Source: Candidatus Gastranaerophilales bacterium (GTDB lineage: Bacteria; Cyanobacteriota; Vampirovibrionia; Gastranaerophilales; Gastranaerophilaceae). Taken from it: a DNA stretch of 6,357 nucleotides. Shown in pieces: positions 1 through 6,258 of this stretch (the first letter of the stretch is position 1; every line of letters begins with the position of its first letter). The notes beneath the pieces are model-generated. The model searched no databases. It was not told the origin of the DNA and saw only the letters and a program-made list of their open reading frames with translations. Position numbers and translations under genes: made by a program. The stretch covers positions 1-6,357 of the forward strand of contig CANRHJ010000112.1 of NCBI GenBank assembly GCA_947630355.1, read 5' to 3'.

Positions 1-761
1 CCCAGTTTTTGACGTGAATTTCCGTAGCCTTCACCAAGAAATCCGCCGGCGACAAATGCCATCATGGATTGGATTATATTATACCCCGCGCCGTAGGGAT
101 CTTCTTCGGGGTGAAGCCAAGTTTCTATTCTTTTTTTCTGGAATGATTGAATGGCAAAACTTAAACCTGCAAATCCGCAGCATATTGCGGTTACTATAAG
201 CTTTATGCTCCCTCCCGCAGAAAAATACATAAACATTGATGACAACAACAGTATTATTACCATACTTAAATTAGGCTGCTTAAAAATTAAGCCTATCATT
301 ATCAGTATGGGTATAAAATATTTATACTGTTTTGAATCCGTTATATTAACACTGCGTGAGAACGCACTCGATAACAACATTATAACTGAAAGTTTAGCTG
401 CTTCCGAAGGCTGAAATTGAATAGGACCTATAGTTAACCATCTGGTAGCACCGTTAACGGTAGTTCCCTTAACATGCACCGCTAATAACAGCAATATTAT
501 AAACCACGCAAACGGTATTGAGAGTCTGTCTAAGGATTTATAATTAAATCGGCTTATCCAAATCATGGCTATAAAGCCTAATATGAACCAAATAAACTGT
601 CTTACAACAAAGAAAGCGGAGTTAGTGCCTTGTATAATGCATTTGGGTGCACCGGCGGAAAATATTGCCAGAAAACCAATTATAATCAAAAATAATACAA
701 CAAACAAAAGGGTAGAATCGTACCCTGACAGTATTACTCTGTTATTAGTCCTGTTATTCAT
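1..761 (-). CDS. ftsW: FtsW, septal peptidoglycan polymerase (SEDS family), 3' end cut off by window edge
   Basis: FtsW is a multi-pass inner-membrane glycosyltransferase that polymerises lipid II at the division septum with its partner class B PBP. The reading frame was translated by hand from the reverse strand: 253 complete codons, of a family length near 370-410. Visible are several hydrophobic segments (about residues 18-36, 50-70, 82-96, 148-180, 186-204), the family signature GATRWLTIGPIQFQPSE at 104-120, and the loop motif EDPYGAGYN (220-228) followed by QSMMAF and GEGYGNSRQKL at 243-253. The DPxGxGY aspartate is, from family knowledge, probably the essential polymerase residue. The ATG at 759-761 follows the murD stop by 4 bases. 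No Shine-Dalgarno is visible, so translation probably depends on coupling to murD. RodA is the main alternative; the dcw context favours FtsW. An oddity is QPNLS at 162-166, where most family members have QPDLG. Confidence 0.95.
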   Translation of the reverse strand, partial: MNNRTNNRVILSGYDSTLLFVVLFLIIIGFLAIFSAGAPKCIIQGTNSAFFVVRQFIWFILGFIAMIWISRFNYKSLDRLSIPFAWFIILLLLAVHVKGTTVNGATRWLTIGPIQFQPSEAAKLSVIMLLSSAFSRSVNITDSKQYKYFIPILIMIGLIFKQPNLSMVIILLLSSMFMYFSAGGSIKLIVTAICCGFAGLSFAIQSFQKKRIETWLHPEEDPYGAGYNIIQSMMAFVAGGFLGEGYGNSRQKL

Positions 762-765
762 TTGA

Positions 766-2115
766 TTATAGTTTGGATTTGACATAGTCCTTAAACACTT
801 CTCCCCTGTGTTCATAGCTGTTAAACATATCATAACTTGCACATGCCGGCGACAGCAGTACAACATTGTTTTCTAAGGATAAAGAAATATCAACCGCTTC
901 TTGTAATGATGAAGCATTGATTATATTATGAAAACCGTTCTTTTCCATATTTTCCTTAAATCTTTGAGAAGCTTCACCGATTAAAATTACGGTTGAAACA
1001 TATTTATTAATATAGTCGGTACAAAATTCAGTCAAATCGGTATTTTTATCCCGACCACCCGCAATAAGCGTAAGCGGCTGTCCTTTAAACGACTTTATTG
1101 CAACAAAAGAAGCTTCGGGATTTGTTGCTTTTGAATCATTATAAAAAGTTTTCCCACGCACTTCCGCAACAAATTCTATTCTGTGTTCAACCGCTTTAAA
1201 TGACATAATTTGCTCTTTTATATGTTCATTAGATATACCGATTAATTTCGCCGTAATTAAAGCACACATAATATTTTGATAATTATGTTCGCCTACCAGT
1301 TGAATATCACTTAATTTTATAATTTCTTCTTCCTTGTCGCGTTTAAAATAAATTGTTTCATTTTTTATATAAGCGCAATTTTTTTCAAGTTCCAAGCCAT
1401 AAATAAATTTATCACCTGTGTATGTTTGAGCAAATTCATAAATTTTCTTATCGGTACCGTTAAACACCGCATACATAGGTTGTTTATAATCTTTAAACAG
1501 GCTGATTTTTGCTTCAAAATATTTATCAAGACCGCCGTGCCAATCGATATGATCAGGTGTAAATGTCAAAAAACAAGCTATTTGCGGTCTGAAAGTCGGA
1601 GAATAATTTAACTGAAATGAACTTACTTCGCATACAAAATAATCAGGTTTGCTTTCAAGCAGAGATGTGGGCGGAACCCCTATATTTCCGCATACAGGAG
1701 CATTGTATTCGCTTGACAGTATATGGGATGTTAAATATGTGGTAGTGGTTTTTCCATTAGTTCCGGTTATTGCTATAAAAGGTGAACTTGCTTCTAAATA
1801 AGCCAATTCCACTTCACCTATTACCGGTATATTTTGTTCTTTCAGACGTTGGAAAATTTCACTTCGCGGGGGGATGCCCGGACTTGTTACGGCTAAATAT
1901 GAATCATTAATGAACTCATCACTGTGAGAGCCGGTTTCAATTTTTATTCCTTCTTTTTCAAGTTCTTTTATTATCTCTGAATTTTTTTCATCAGCAGGCT
2001 TATTTTCGGTTATAAAACACTGAGCACCTTGTCCCGAAAGATATTTCGCAGCGGATATTCCGCTTTTGGATAAACCTAATATTAATACTTTTTTATCTGT
2101 CCATTTTCTTTTCAT
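766..2115 (-). CDS. murD: UDP-N-acetylmuramoyl-L-alanine--D-glutamate ligase
   Basis: This cytoplasmic Mur ligase adds D-glutamate to UDP-MurNAc-L-Ala using ATP. The 449 residues are full length for the family. Domain 1 (UDP binding) shows GLSKSG at 14-19 and TSPGIPP at 77-83. The central ATPase domain has the P-loop GTNGKTTTT (118-126), CGNIG (142-146), EVSSFQL (163-169), the TPDHIDWHG segment (186-194), and AK at 202-203, where K203 is the likely carbamylated lysine. The C-terminal domain has HRIEF (311-315), YNDSKATNPEAS (325-336), AGGRDKN (352-358) and SPACASYDMF (422-431) with HRGEVF (436-441). No key residue looks missing. The ATG start is 6 bases after the mraY stop, with a weak AGGCAGAG Shine-Dalgarno overlapping that stop. 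The stop is 4 bases before ftsW. The DSKATN motif and domain 1 distinguish it from MurC, MurE and MurF. Confidence 0.98.
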   Translation of the reverse strand: MKRKWTDKKVLILGLSKSGISAAKYLSGQGAQCFITENKPADEKNSEIIKELEKEGIKIETGSHSDEFINDSYLAVTSPGIPPRSEIFQRLKEQNIPVIGEVELAYLEASSPFIAITGTNGKTTTTYLTSHILSSEYNAPVCGNIGVPPTSLLESKPDYFVCEVSSFQLNYSPTFRPQIACFLTFTPDHIDWHGGLDKYFEAKISLFKDYKQPMYAVFNGTDKKIYEFAQTYTGDKFIYGLELEKNCAYIKNETIYFKRDKEEEIIKLSDIQLVGEHNYQNIMCALITAKLIGISNEHIKEQIMSFKAVEHRIEFVAEVRGKTFYNDSKATNPEASFVAIKSFKGQPLTLIAGGRDKNTDLTEFCTDYINKYVSTVILIGEASQRFKENMEKNGFHNIINASSLQEAVDISLSLENNVVLLSPACASYDMFNSYEHRGEVFKDYVKSKL

Positions 2116-2121
2116 CTCTGC

Positions 2122-3096
2122 CTACCATAACAATTTAAACAATATAACAGCCAATACTCCGAATATTAAACTGACGGATGAAAATACAATAACTATCTTA
2201 TTTTCGCTCCACTGCGACAATTCAAAATGATGGTGTATAGGACTCATTTTAAATATTCTTTTTCCCGTCAGTTTAAAACTCACAACCTGCATAATTACGG
2301 ACATTGTTTCACAAAAGAATACAAAACCAATTAATAAAATCCATAATTCAAACTTACCCATAACTGCAATAACACTTAAAAGTCCGCCTAAAGCCAAAGA
2401 ACCCGTATCTCCCATAAACACTTTTGCGGGATAGTGATTAAAATAAAGAAATCCGATAAGTCCGCCTGCCGTTGCAGCGGATATTATCGCTAAATCATTC
2501 TGCCCTGTTATTATAGCGATTATAGTACAAGCACTCATGGCAACAGCCATGTTCGATGAGGCAAGTCCGTCCAGTCCGTCGGTTAAGTTTACCGCATTTG
2601 ATACTCCTGTCATAAAAAATATTACAAATACGGGATATAAATAATTCAATTCAATATTATATTGACCTATATTTATATAGGTTTGCCCCGCAACAGTCAT
2701 ATATAACGCGGGTAATAATGATATGGCTATTTGGAAAAACAATTTGTTTCTGGGTGTTAATCCCCCTTTATTCGCCTTATGTTTTATTTTACCTATGTCA
2801 TCTTTTAATCCCGCAAGCATAAAAAATAAAAAAGTCATTAATACAATTAAAGAAGAAGGCGTTAAGCTCTGATTCATGGTTAAACAGGCTAATGAAGCAA
2901 GAATAATTGATATTACTATGAACACCCCGCCTGTTGTCGGTGTACCTGCCTTCTTTGCATGTGTTTCGGGAGCATCGCTTAATATATATTGCGTATACAT
3001 CTTTTTCTTTAAAAACTCTATATACACAACTCCAAAAAGTAATGTTAATACAAACGATACAAGCAGAGATACCATTATCAATTTATTAAATACCAT
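2122..3096 (-). CDS. mraY: Phospho-N-acetylmuramoyl-pentapeptide-transferase (lipid I synthase)
   Basis: MraY is a polytopic inner-membrane enzyme that transfers phospho-MurNAc-pentapeptide from UDP to undecaprenyl phosphate, the first membrane step of peptidoglycan synthesis. The 324 residues are typical of the shorter, Gram-positive/cyanobacterial-like forms; E. coli MraY is about 360. In order: KKAGTPTTGGV (48-58), GLKDDIGK with the aspartate pair D99/D100 that contributes to the Mg/catalytic site, TPRNKL (114-119), NAVNLTDGLDGLA with N170, D173 and D176 (168-180), VFMGDTGSLALGG with D230 (226-238), and the nucleotide-site histidine motif KMSPIHHHFE (283-292). Hydrophobic stretches between the motifs fit about ten membrane helices. 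The ATG shares one base with the murF stop (TAATG), so translation is probably coupled. A GAGGAG Shine-Dalgarno lies inside the murF end, about 11 bases upstream. WecA-type homologues lack the HHH context seen here. Confidence 0.98.
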   Translation of the reverse strand: MVFNKLIMVSLLVSFVLTLLFGVVYIEFLKKKMYTQYILSDAPETHAKKAGTPTTGGVFIVISIILASLACLTMNQSLTPSSLIVLMTFLFFMLAGLKDDIGKIKHKANKGGLTPRNKLFFQIAISLLPALYMTVAGQTYINIGQYNIELNYLYPVFVIFFMTGVSNAVNLTDGLDGLASSNMAVAMSACTIIAIITGQNDLAIISAATAGGLIGFLYFNHYPAKVFMGDTGSLALGGLLSVIAVMGKFELWILLIGFVFFCETMSVIMQVVSFKLTGKRIFKMSPIHHHFELSQWSENKIVIVFSSVSLIFGVLAVILFKLLW

Positions 3097-4442
3097 TACT
3101 TTTCAAGCTCCTCTATTATCTCTTCAAATTTCATAAACCTTGATGCTTTAATCAATATATTTGTTCCTTTTTCAAAATTACCTTTAATAAAATCCGATAC
3201 CTCTTTTTTTGAATTACAATGCAGAGTTTTTATTTTTAAAGGATTAATGTTTTTAGCAAGTTCCCCCGTTGTTATTACACAATCACAATCAAAATTATCT
3301 ATAAACTCTCCTGTTTTTTTGTGATACTCGGTTTCCTGTTCTCCTAATTCTCCCATATCTCCCAATACCAATACTTTAGGAGACGGTGTTAACGAAAGGA
3401 ACGTTTTTATTGCTGCTTTTACCGAATCAGGATTGGAATTATAACAATCATTTATTACGTTATATCCGTTTATTTTTTTGATATTCCATCTGTTTTCAAT
3501 CGGTTTATATTCCTTGAGACCTCTCGCTATCAACGCCGGATTTAAACCCGCATTTAAACCCGCTTCTATAACACTTAAAGCATTTTCAATATTATGTTCA
3601 CCTGTTACGTTCAAGCAGTATTCACTGCCTTTATATAAAAATCGGTTTCCTTCCCGTGTCATTTCTTTTATTTGCAAGTCTTTATCATTTATACCAAAAT
3701 ATATCGTCCTGTGTTTATTATCATTAATTTCCCTTATCAACGGATTATCATGAGCAATAAGAATGCCTTTCGGATTTAAATAATGGGTTATCTCAAATTT
3801 TGCCTTTGCAATATTCAGCTTGGAACCGAGCCTGCCGATATGTGCACTGCCTGCATTTACAATAACGGCTATATCCGGCCGTGCATATTTTGATAATAAA
3901 TCTATTTCCCCGAAACCTCTCATTCCCATTTCCGTTATCAAATATTTTGTATCAAAATCAAGAGAAGATAACGTCTGACATAAACCTATTTCGTTATTAT
4001 GATTTAACAATGATTTTACCGTTTTACCCGCAATATTAAAAACGGAGTACATCATTTCCTTAACTGTTGTTTTACCGCTGCTCCCCGTTATTGCAATAGT
4101 AAAAGGATTTATTTTATTTTTATAATAACTCGCAAGTTTTAAATATGCTTCCCTGGTATCCTCCGTAAAAAGAACTATTTCGGCAGGCTCAATAATCTTA
4201 CTTTTATCGGAAGTAAAATATCCCTTAGCACCCGAATTAACCGCCTGCACAATAAAATTTTCTCCGTCAAAGTTTTCACCTTTTAACGGAATATAAATCT
4301 CATCAGGTTTTATCGTACGGGTATCAGTTGAAAATCCGAACACATATTCGGTGTCAAATTCATTTTGTAAGCTTTGATTTTCGACACCTTTTAATAATTT
4401 TGCATTTGTTGCTTTTATAATTTCATTAAGATTAAGTTTCAT
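3096..4442 (-). CDS. murF: UDP-N-acetylmuramoyl-tripeptide--D-alanyl-D-alanine ligase
   Basis: MurF is the cytoplasmic ATP-dependent ligase that joins D-Ala-D-Ala to UDP-MurNAc-tripeptide, making the pentapeptide that MraY uses next. The 448 residues match the family length. The N-terminal domain carries FSTDTRTI (37-44) and IPLKGENFDG (51-60). The ATPase domain has GSSGKTT (120-126), NHNNEIG (147-153), TEMGMRGFGEI (170-180) and NAGSAHIGRLGS (196-207), with the IAKAKFEI segment (211-218). The C-terminal domain has ENRW (316-319), DCYNSNPDS (332-340), LGDMGELG (360-367) and KASRFMKFEEI (432-442). Most family members I know read GSR rather than ASR in that last motif, a mild variation. It is the first cell-wall gene of the block; murE, often its neighbour, is not upstream here. 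A GGGG Shine-Dalgarno lies 5 bases before the ATG, but it falls inside a hairpin (see 4447-4482). Confidence 0.98.
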   Translation of the reverse strand: MKLNLNEIIKATNAKLLKGVENQSLQNEFDTEYVFGFSTDTRTIKPDEIYIPLKGENFDGENFIVQAVNSGAKGYFTSDKSKIIEPAEIVLFTEDTREAYLKLASYYKNKINPFTIAITGSSGKTTVKEMMYSVFNIAGKTVKSLLNHNNEIGLCQTLSSLDFDTKYLITEMGMRGFGEIDLLSKYARPDIAVIVNAGSAHIGRLGSKLNIAKAKFEITHYLNPKGILIAHDNPLIREINDNKHRTIYFGINDKDLQIKEMTREGNRFLYKGSEYCLNVTGEHNIENALSVIEAGLNAGLNPALIARGLKEYKPIENRWNIKKINGYNVINDCYNSNPDSVKAAIKTFLSLTPSPKVLVLGDMGELGEQETEYHKKTGEFIDNFDCDCVITTGELAKNINPLKIKTLHCNSKKEVSDFIKGNFEKGTNILIKASRFMKFEEIIEELEK

Positions 4443-4446
4443 TTTA

Positions 4447-4482
4447 TCCCCGAAAATAATTTTATCATAAAATCTTCGGGGA
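4447..4482 (-). promoter_or_regulatory. Hairpin overlapping the murF ribosome binding site
   Basis: Arms tccccgaa (4447-4454) and ttcgggga (4475-4482) are perfect 8-bp complements. Between them a second stem, atttta (4459-4464) with taaaat (4468-4473), closes on the 3-base loop tca, so the whole element can fold as one long stem with a small internal loop. In the murF transcript the 3' arm contains GGGGA, the only Shine-Dalgarno-like sequence before the ATG at 4442, so folding would mask it. Read on the plus strand the hairpin is followed, after AATAA, by a run of six T (4487-4492). It could therefore instead act as a terminator against rightward antisense transcription. It is not followed by T on the minus strand, so it is a poor intrinsic terminator for the gene upstream of murF. 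The structure is seen; the function is inferred. Confidence 0.55.
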
Positions 4483-4504
4483 ATAATTTTTTAAATAATT
4501 TTTA

Positions 4505-4924
4505 TTAATATCCGGAAGGGATAATTCTTTCAGGATCTTTTATATTGTCAACCATAAAATAATCGCTGGCTTCTCGTGAATCTCTGTTATATAATTCATC
4601 ATTTTTTGTTTGAATTATATTAACGGGTTTTATATTATTGTCAAAGTCCCATTTTGTACCTGCCAATTCAGGTCTGAATTCACTTCCCAATAAACCCAAA
4701 TAATACTTATTATAGTCAGGATTTTGATATAGAGTGTTGTAGTATGACACTAATTTTTTATTATCATAATCATCGCTTGTAATATAAACTTGCGAATCAT
4801 CAGGCCTTGATGACCTTGAATAAACTATTCTGTCATTGTTATTATTTAATATTAATCTGTCAGCAAATGTCGGTAAAGATGTTACAATCATCAAACCTAT
4901 CAACAATAAACAAAAATTTTTCAT
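4505..4924 (-). CDS. Predicted secreted protein of unknown function, head of the cell-wall gene block
   Basis: I do not recognise this 139-residue protein. It starts with a convincing signal peptide: MKN, a hydrophobic core (residues 4-18) and a signal peptidase I type TFA site, with cleavage likely after A21. The only cysteine (C5) is inside the signal, so there is no lipobox and no disulfide. The mature part, about 118 residues, is polar and unusually rich in Tyr, Asn and Asp (NNNND at 27-31, the Tyr-rich stretch YYNTLYQNPDYNKYY at 61-75, ending in SGY). It has no transmembrane segment, so an export or periplasmic/outer-surface location is expected. The start is supported by GAGG four bases before the ATG. 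Same-strand placement 62 bases upstream of murF suggests possible cotranscription with the cell-wall genes. An envelope role is only inference from position and secretion. Confidence 0.8.
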   Translation of the reverse strand: MKNFCLLLIGLMIVTSLPTFADRLILNNNNDRIVYSRSSRPDDSQVYITSDDYDNKKLVSYYNTLYQNPDYNKYYLGLLGSEFRPELAGTKWDFDNNIKPVNIIQTKNDELYNRDSREASDYFMVDNIKDPERIIPSGY

Positions 4925-4999
4925 AATACCTCGCTTATCTCTTTTTAAGACTCACAATATTTTTATTTTCCACAATTTTCTGTTTATTAAACATTCGGT

Positions 5000-5069
5000 T
5001 AACAAATTTTATCATTTCATACAAATAAATTACACCATTTATTTGTATGAAAATTTATTTAATTTGTTA
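5000..5069. repeat. Nested inverted repeat in the divergent intergenic region
   Basis: The inner arms tttcatacaaataaat (5015-5030) and atttatttgtatgaaa (5037-5052) are perfect 16-bp inverted copies separated by tacacc. They are flanked by a second, outer pair, taacaaatt (5000-5008) and aatttgtta (5061-5069), almost sharing the same centre (5033.5 and 5034.5). On neither strand is it followed by a run of T, and it lies between two diverging genes, so it does not look like a standard terminator. Possible roles are an operator for a dimeric or tetrameric regulator of one or both genes, a structured leader or small RNA, or a small palindromic repeat element. Sequence cannot choose between these. 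Confidence 0.8.
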
Positions 5070-5109
5070 CAAAAGTTTAAAAAAAAGTAAATTAATAATT
5101 TGAAAAAAA
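5050..5109. other. Phased A-tracts, probable intrinsically curved DNA
   Basis: A/T tracts recur at close to one helical turn: AAAATTT at 5050-5056, AATTT at 5061-5065, AAAA at 5071-5074, eight A at 5079-5086, AAATT at 5089-5093, then seven A at 5103-5109. Centres of the first five are near 5053, 5063, 5072, 5082 and 5091, which should bend the helix in one direction. The stretch lies just upstream of and across the candidate promoter of the rightward gene, so it may act as an UP-like element or a nucleoid-protein binding site. High AT content alone could produce part of this pattern. Confidence 0.4.
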
Positions 5110-5120
5110 CTTTATATACA
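5092..5120 (+). promoter_or_regulatory. Candidate sigma-70-type promoter for the rightward gene
   Basis: TTAATA (5092-5097) and TATACA (5115-5120) are each 4 of 6 matches to the -35 and -10 consensus and are 17 bases apart. Transcription would start near 5127, leaving a short leader that contains the GGAGG at 5132. In DNA this AT-rich such matches arise easily, so confidence is low. No comparable promoter could be picked with any confidence for the leftward gene starting at 4924. Confidence 0.25.
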
Positions 5121-5131
5121 TGTAAAGGTTT

Positions 5132-5136
5132 GGAGG
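5132..5136 (+). promoter_or_regulatory. Shine-Dalgarno GGAGG, unusually far from the start codon
   Basis: A strong GGAGG lies 15 bases before the ATG at 5152, whereas 5-9 bases is usual. No ATG, GTG or TTG occurs in frame between them, so an earlier conventional start is not available. The intervening bases are A/T-rich and unstructured. Either this gene tolerates long spacing, or translation begins less efficiently at this ATG. Confidence 0.55.
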
Positions 5137-5151
5137 CAAAAGTATTTTTAT

Positions 5152-6258
5152 ATGGTACAGATTACAGATACGGTAAATGTAATAAAATCCGCTTCAAATA
5201 ATAACACAAGAGAAGCTGTAACAAGTATGATAAAATATACTGCAAATCAAGCTTTAGAAGAAATCCCCGATACGTTTGTATCAAATGTAAAAAGTGCAGG
5301 AACTTCTTCTTTAGTATTTGGCGGCATACCTTTGTTTAATTATTTATCCGCTGCTAAAAAAACCAGACACTGCTTTATCACTAACGGAATGAAGCAAATA
5401 GGAAGTTATAACAAAGAAGCTTTAAATAAACTCTTAAAAGGAGAGGGAAAGTTAAAGGAAAGGATACTCAATTATTTTTCAACGGTTAAAAAAACTCAAG
5501 ATGCATATATGGCTGAAAGATCATCCGTAAAAGCATTAAATAAGGCGGAAAAAATTTTAAAAAAAATAGATAAAAATCCCGGAAAAGCAATTTCTGAAAA
5601 GAAATTAGCCAAATTAGACAAATTTATGGAAAAAGCAAAATTAGGAGCTGGAGAATCACAAAATATATTGTTGTCGATAGGTAAAAATACAGGTAAGAGT
5701 GCAGGTAAATTAAGTATACCGGGCAAATTCCGCAAGATGCTTAAATCAAGCGGAGCAGGTTTTATGCTTGTAGCGAGCGGTATTTCAGAATTTTTCTCGG
5801 AAATTTATCCTACATTCAAAGAACTCGGAATGAAAAAAGGATTCAAACAGATTGGAAAATCGGCAATAAAAGTTGCGGGTGATACATTCGGATTTATTGC
5901 GGGTCAATCAGTATGTACCGCAATAGGTACCGCAATAGGTACGGCAATATGTCCGGGAATAGGCACCGCTATTGGGTCATTATGCGGTTTTGCAGGAGGT
6001 ATGCTGGGTTCTTTCTTAATGGGCAAGGTAACAAAATCCATAACAGGACCTACTGAACGTGAAATAGCTAAAAAGGCTCAAAATGAAATACAAGCCGATG
6101 AAATATTAAAAAATGAAGAAGAGTTGAATAAACTGAAATCGGAAGTTTTAAATAAAATTCAGGCAGATATGGCTGATGACGGAAAGTTAACGAAAGATTC
6201 ACTTTTAGCGCAAAAAGCCGTTGATATTCTTGAACAATCAGCACCGTCTGCAGCGTAA
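5152..6258 (+). CDS. Glycine-zipper protein of unknown function
   Basis: I do not recognise this 368-residue protein. There is no signal peptide at the N-terminus. Residues 1-70 are mixed, with a hydrophobic patch at about 50-66. Residues 84-200 are Lys-rich and probably helical (for example KALNKAEKILKKIDKNPGK at 127-145). A moderately hydrophobic segment follows at 202-219. Residues 241-291 form a long glycine zipper in which every fourth residue is Gly, Cys or Ser, with Cys-Pro-Gly at 267-269 near the middle, suggesting two packed membrane helices. The tail (300-368) is a charged helix ending APSAA. Glycine zippers occur in pore-forming, membrane-inserting and phage-tail-type proteins, so a membrane-active or secreted effector is possible, but that is inference. 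It diverges from the cell-wall block and is probably monocistronic. Base composition resembles the neighbours, so there is no direct sign of recent transfer. Confidence 0.85.
   Translation: MVQITDTVNVIKSASNNNTREAVTSMIKYTANQALEEIPDTFVSNVKSAGTSSLVFGGIPLFNYLSAAKKTRHCFITNGMKQIGSYNKEALNKLLKGEGKLKERILNYFSTVKKTQDAYMAERSSVKALNKAEKILKKIDKNPGKAISEKKLAKLDKFMEKAKLGAGESQNILLSIGKNTGKSAGKLSIPGKFRKMLKSSGAGFMLVASGISEFFSEIYPTFKELGMKKGFKQIGKSAIKVAGDTFGFIAGQSVCTAIGTAIGTAICPGIGTAIGSLCGFAGGMLGSFLMGKVTKSITGPTEREIAKKAQNEIQADEILKNEEELNKLKSEVLNKIQADMADDGKLTKDSLLAQKAVDILEQSAPSAA
5915..5950 (+). repeat. 12-bp in-frame tandem repeat encoding TAIG units
   Basis: gtaccgcaatag occurs twice exactly (5915-5926, 5927-5938), followed by a copy with two changes (5939-5950). 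It encodes consecutive TAIG, TAIG and TAIC units, and a diverged TAIG returns at residues 272-275. Because the unit is 12 bases, gain or loss of a copy would keep the frame and would lengthen or shorten the glycine zipper by exactly one four-residue step. Confidence 0.85.

Noticed and set aside
14..765. Plus-strand open frames at 14-199, 151-414 and 565-765
   Set aside because: They lie antisense to ftsW, whose minus-strand translation shows clear family motifs throughout. The plus-strand frames have no recognisable motifs or ribosome sites.
1426..3753. Plus-strand open frames at 1426-1611, 2876-3136 and 3478-3753
   Set aside because: They are antisense to murD, mraY and murF, which are full length and motif-complete on the minus strand.
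4836..5090. Plus-strand open frame of 84 residues overlapping the secreted-protein start and the palindrome
   Set aside because: It is low-complexity Phe/Ile/Asn/Lys translation of AT-rich intergenic DNA, has no SD, and runs antisense to a well-formed signal peptide.
5120..5125. ATG immediately followed by TAA upstream of the GGAGG, a possible start-stop element
   Set aside because: It has no SD of its own and would fall before the likely transcription start; it is expected by chance in AT-rich DNA.
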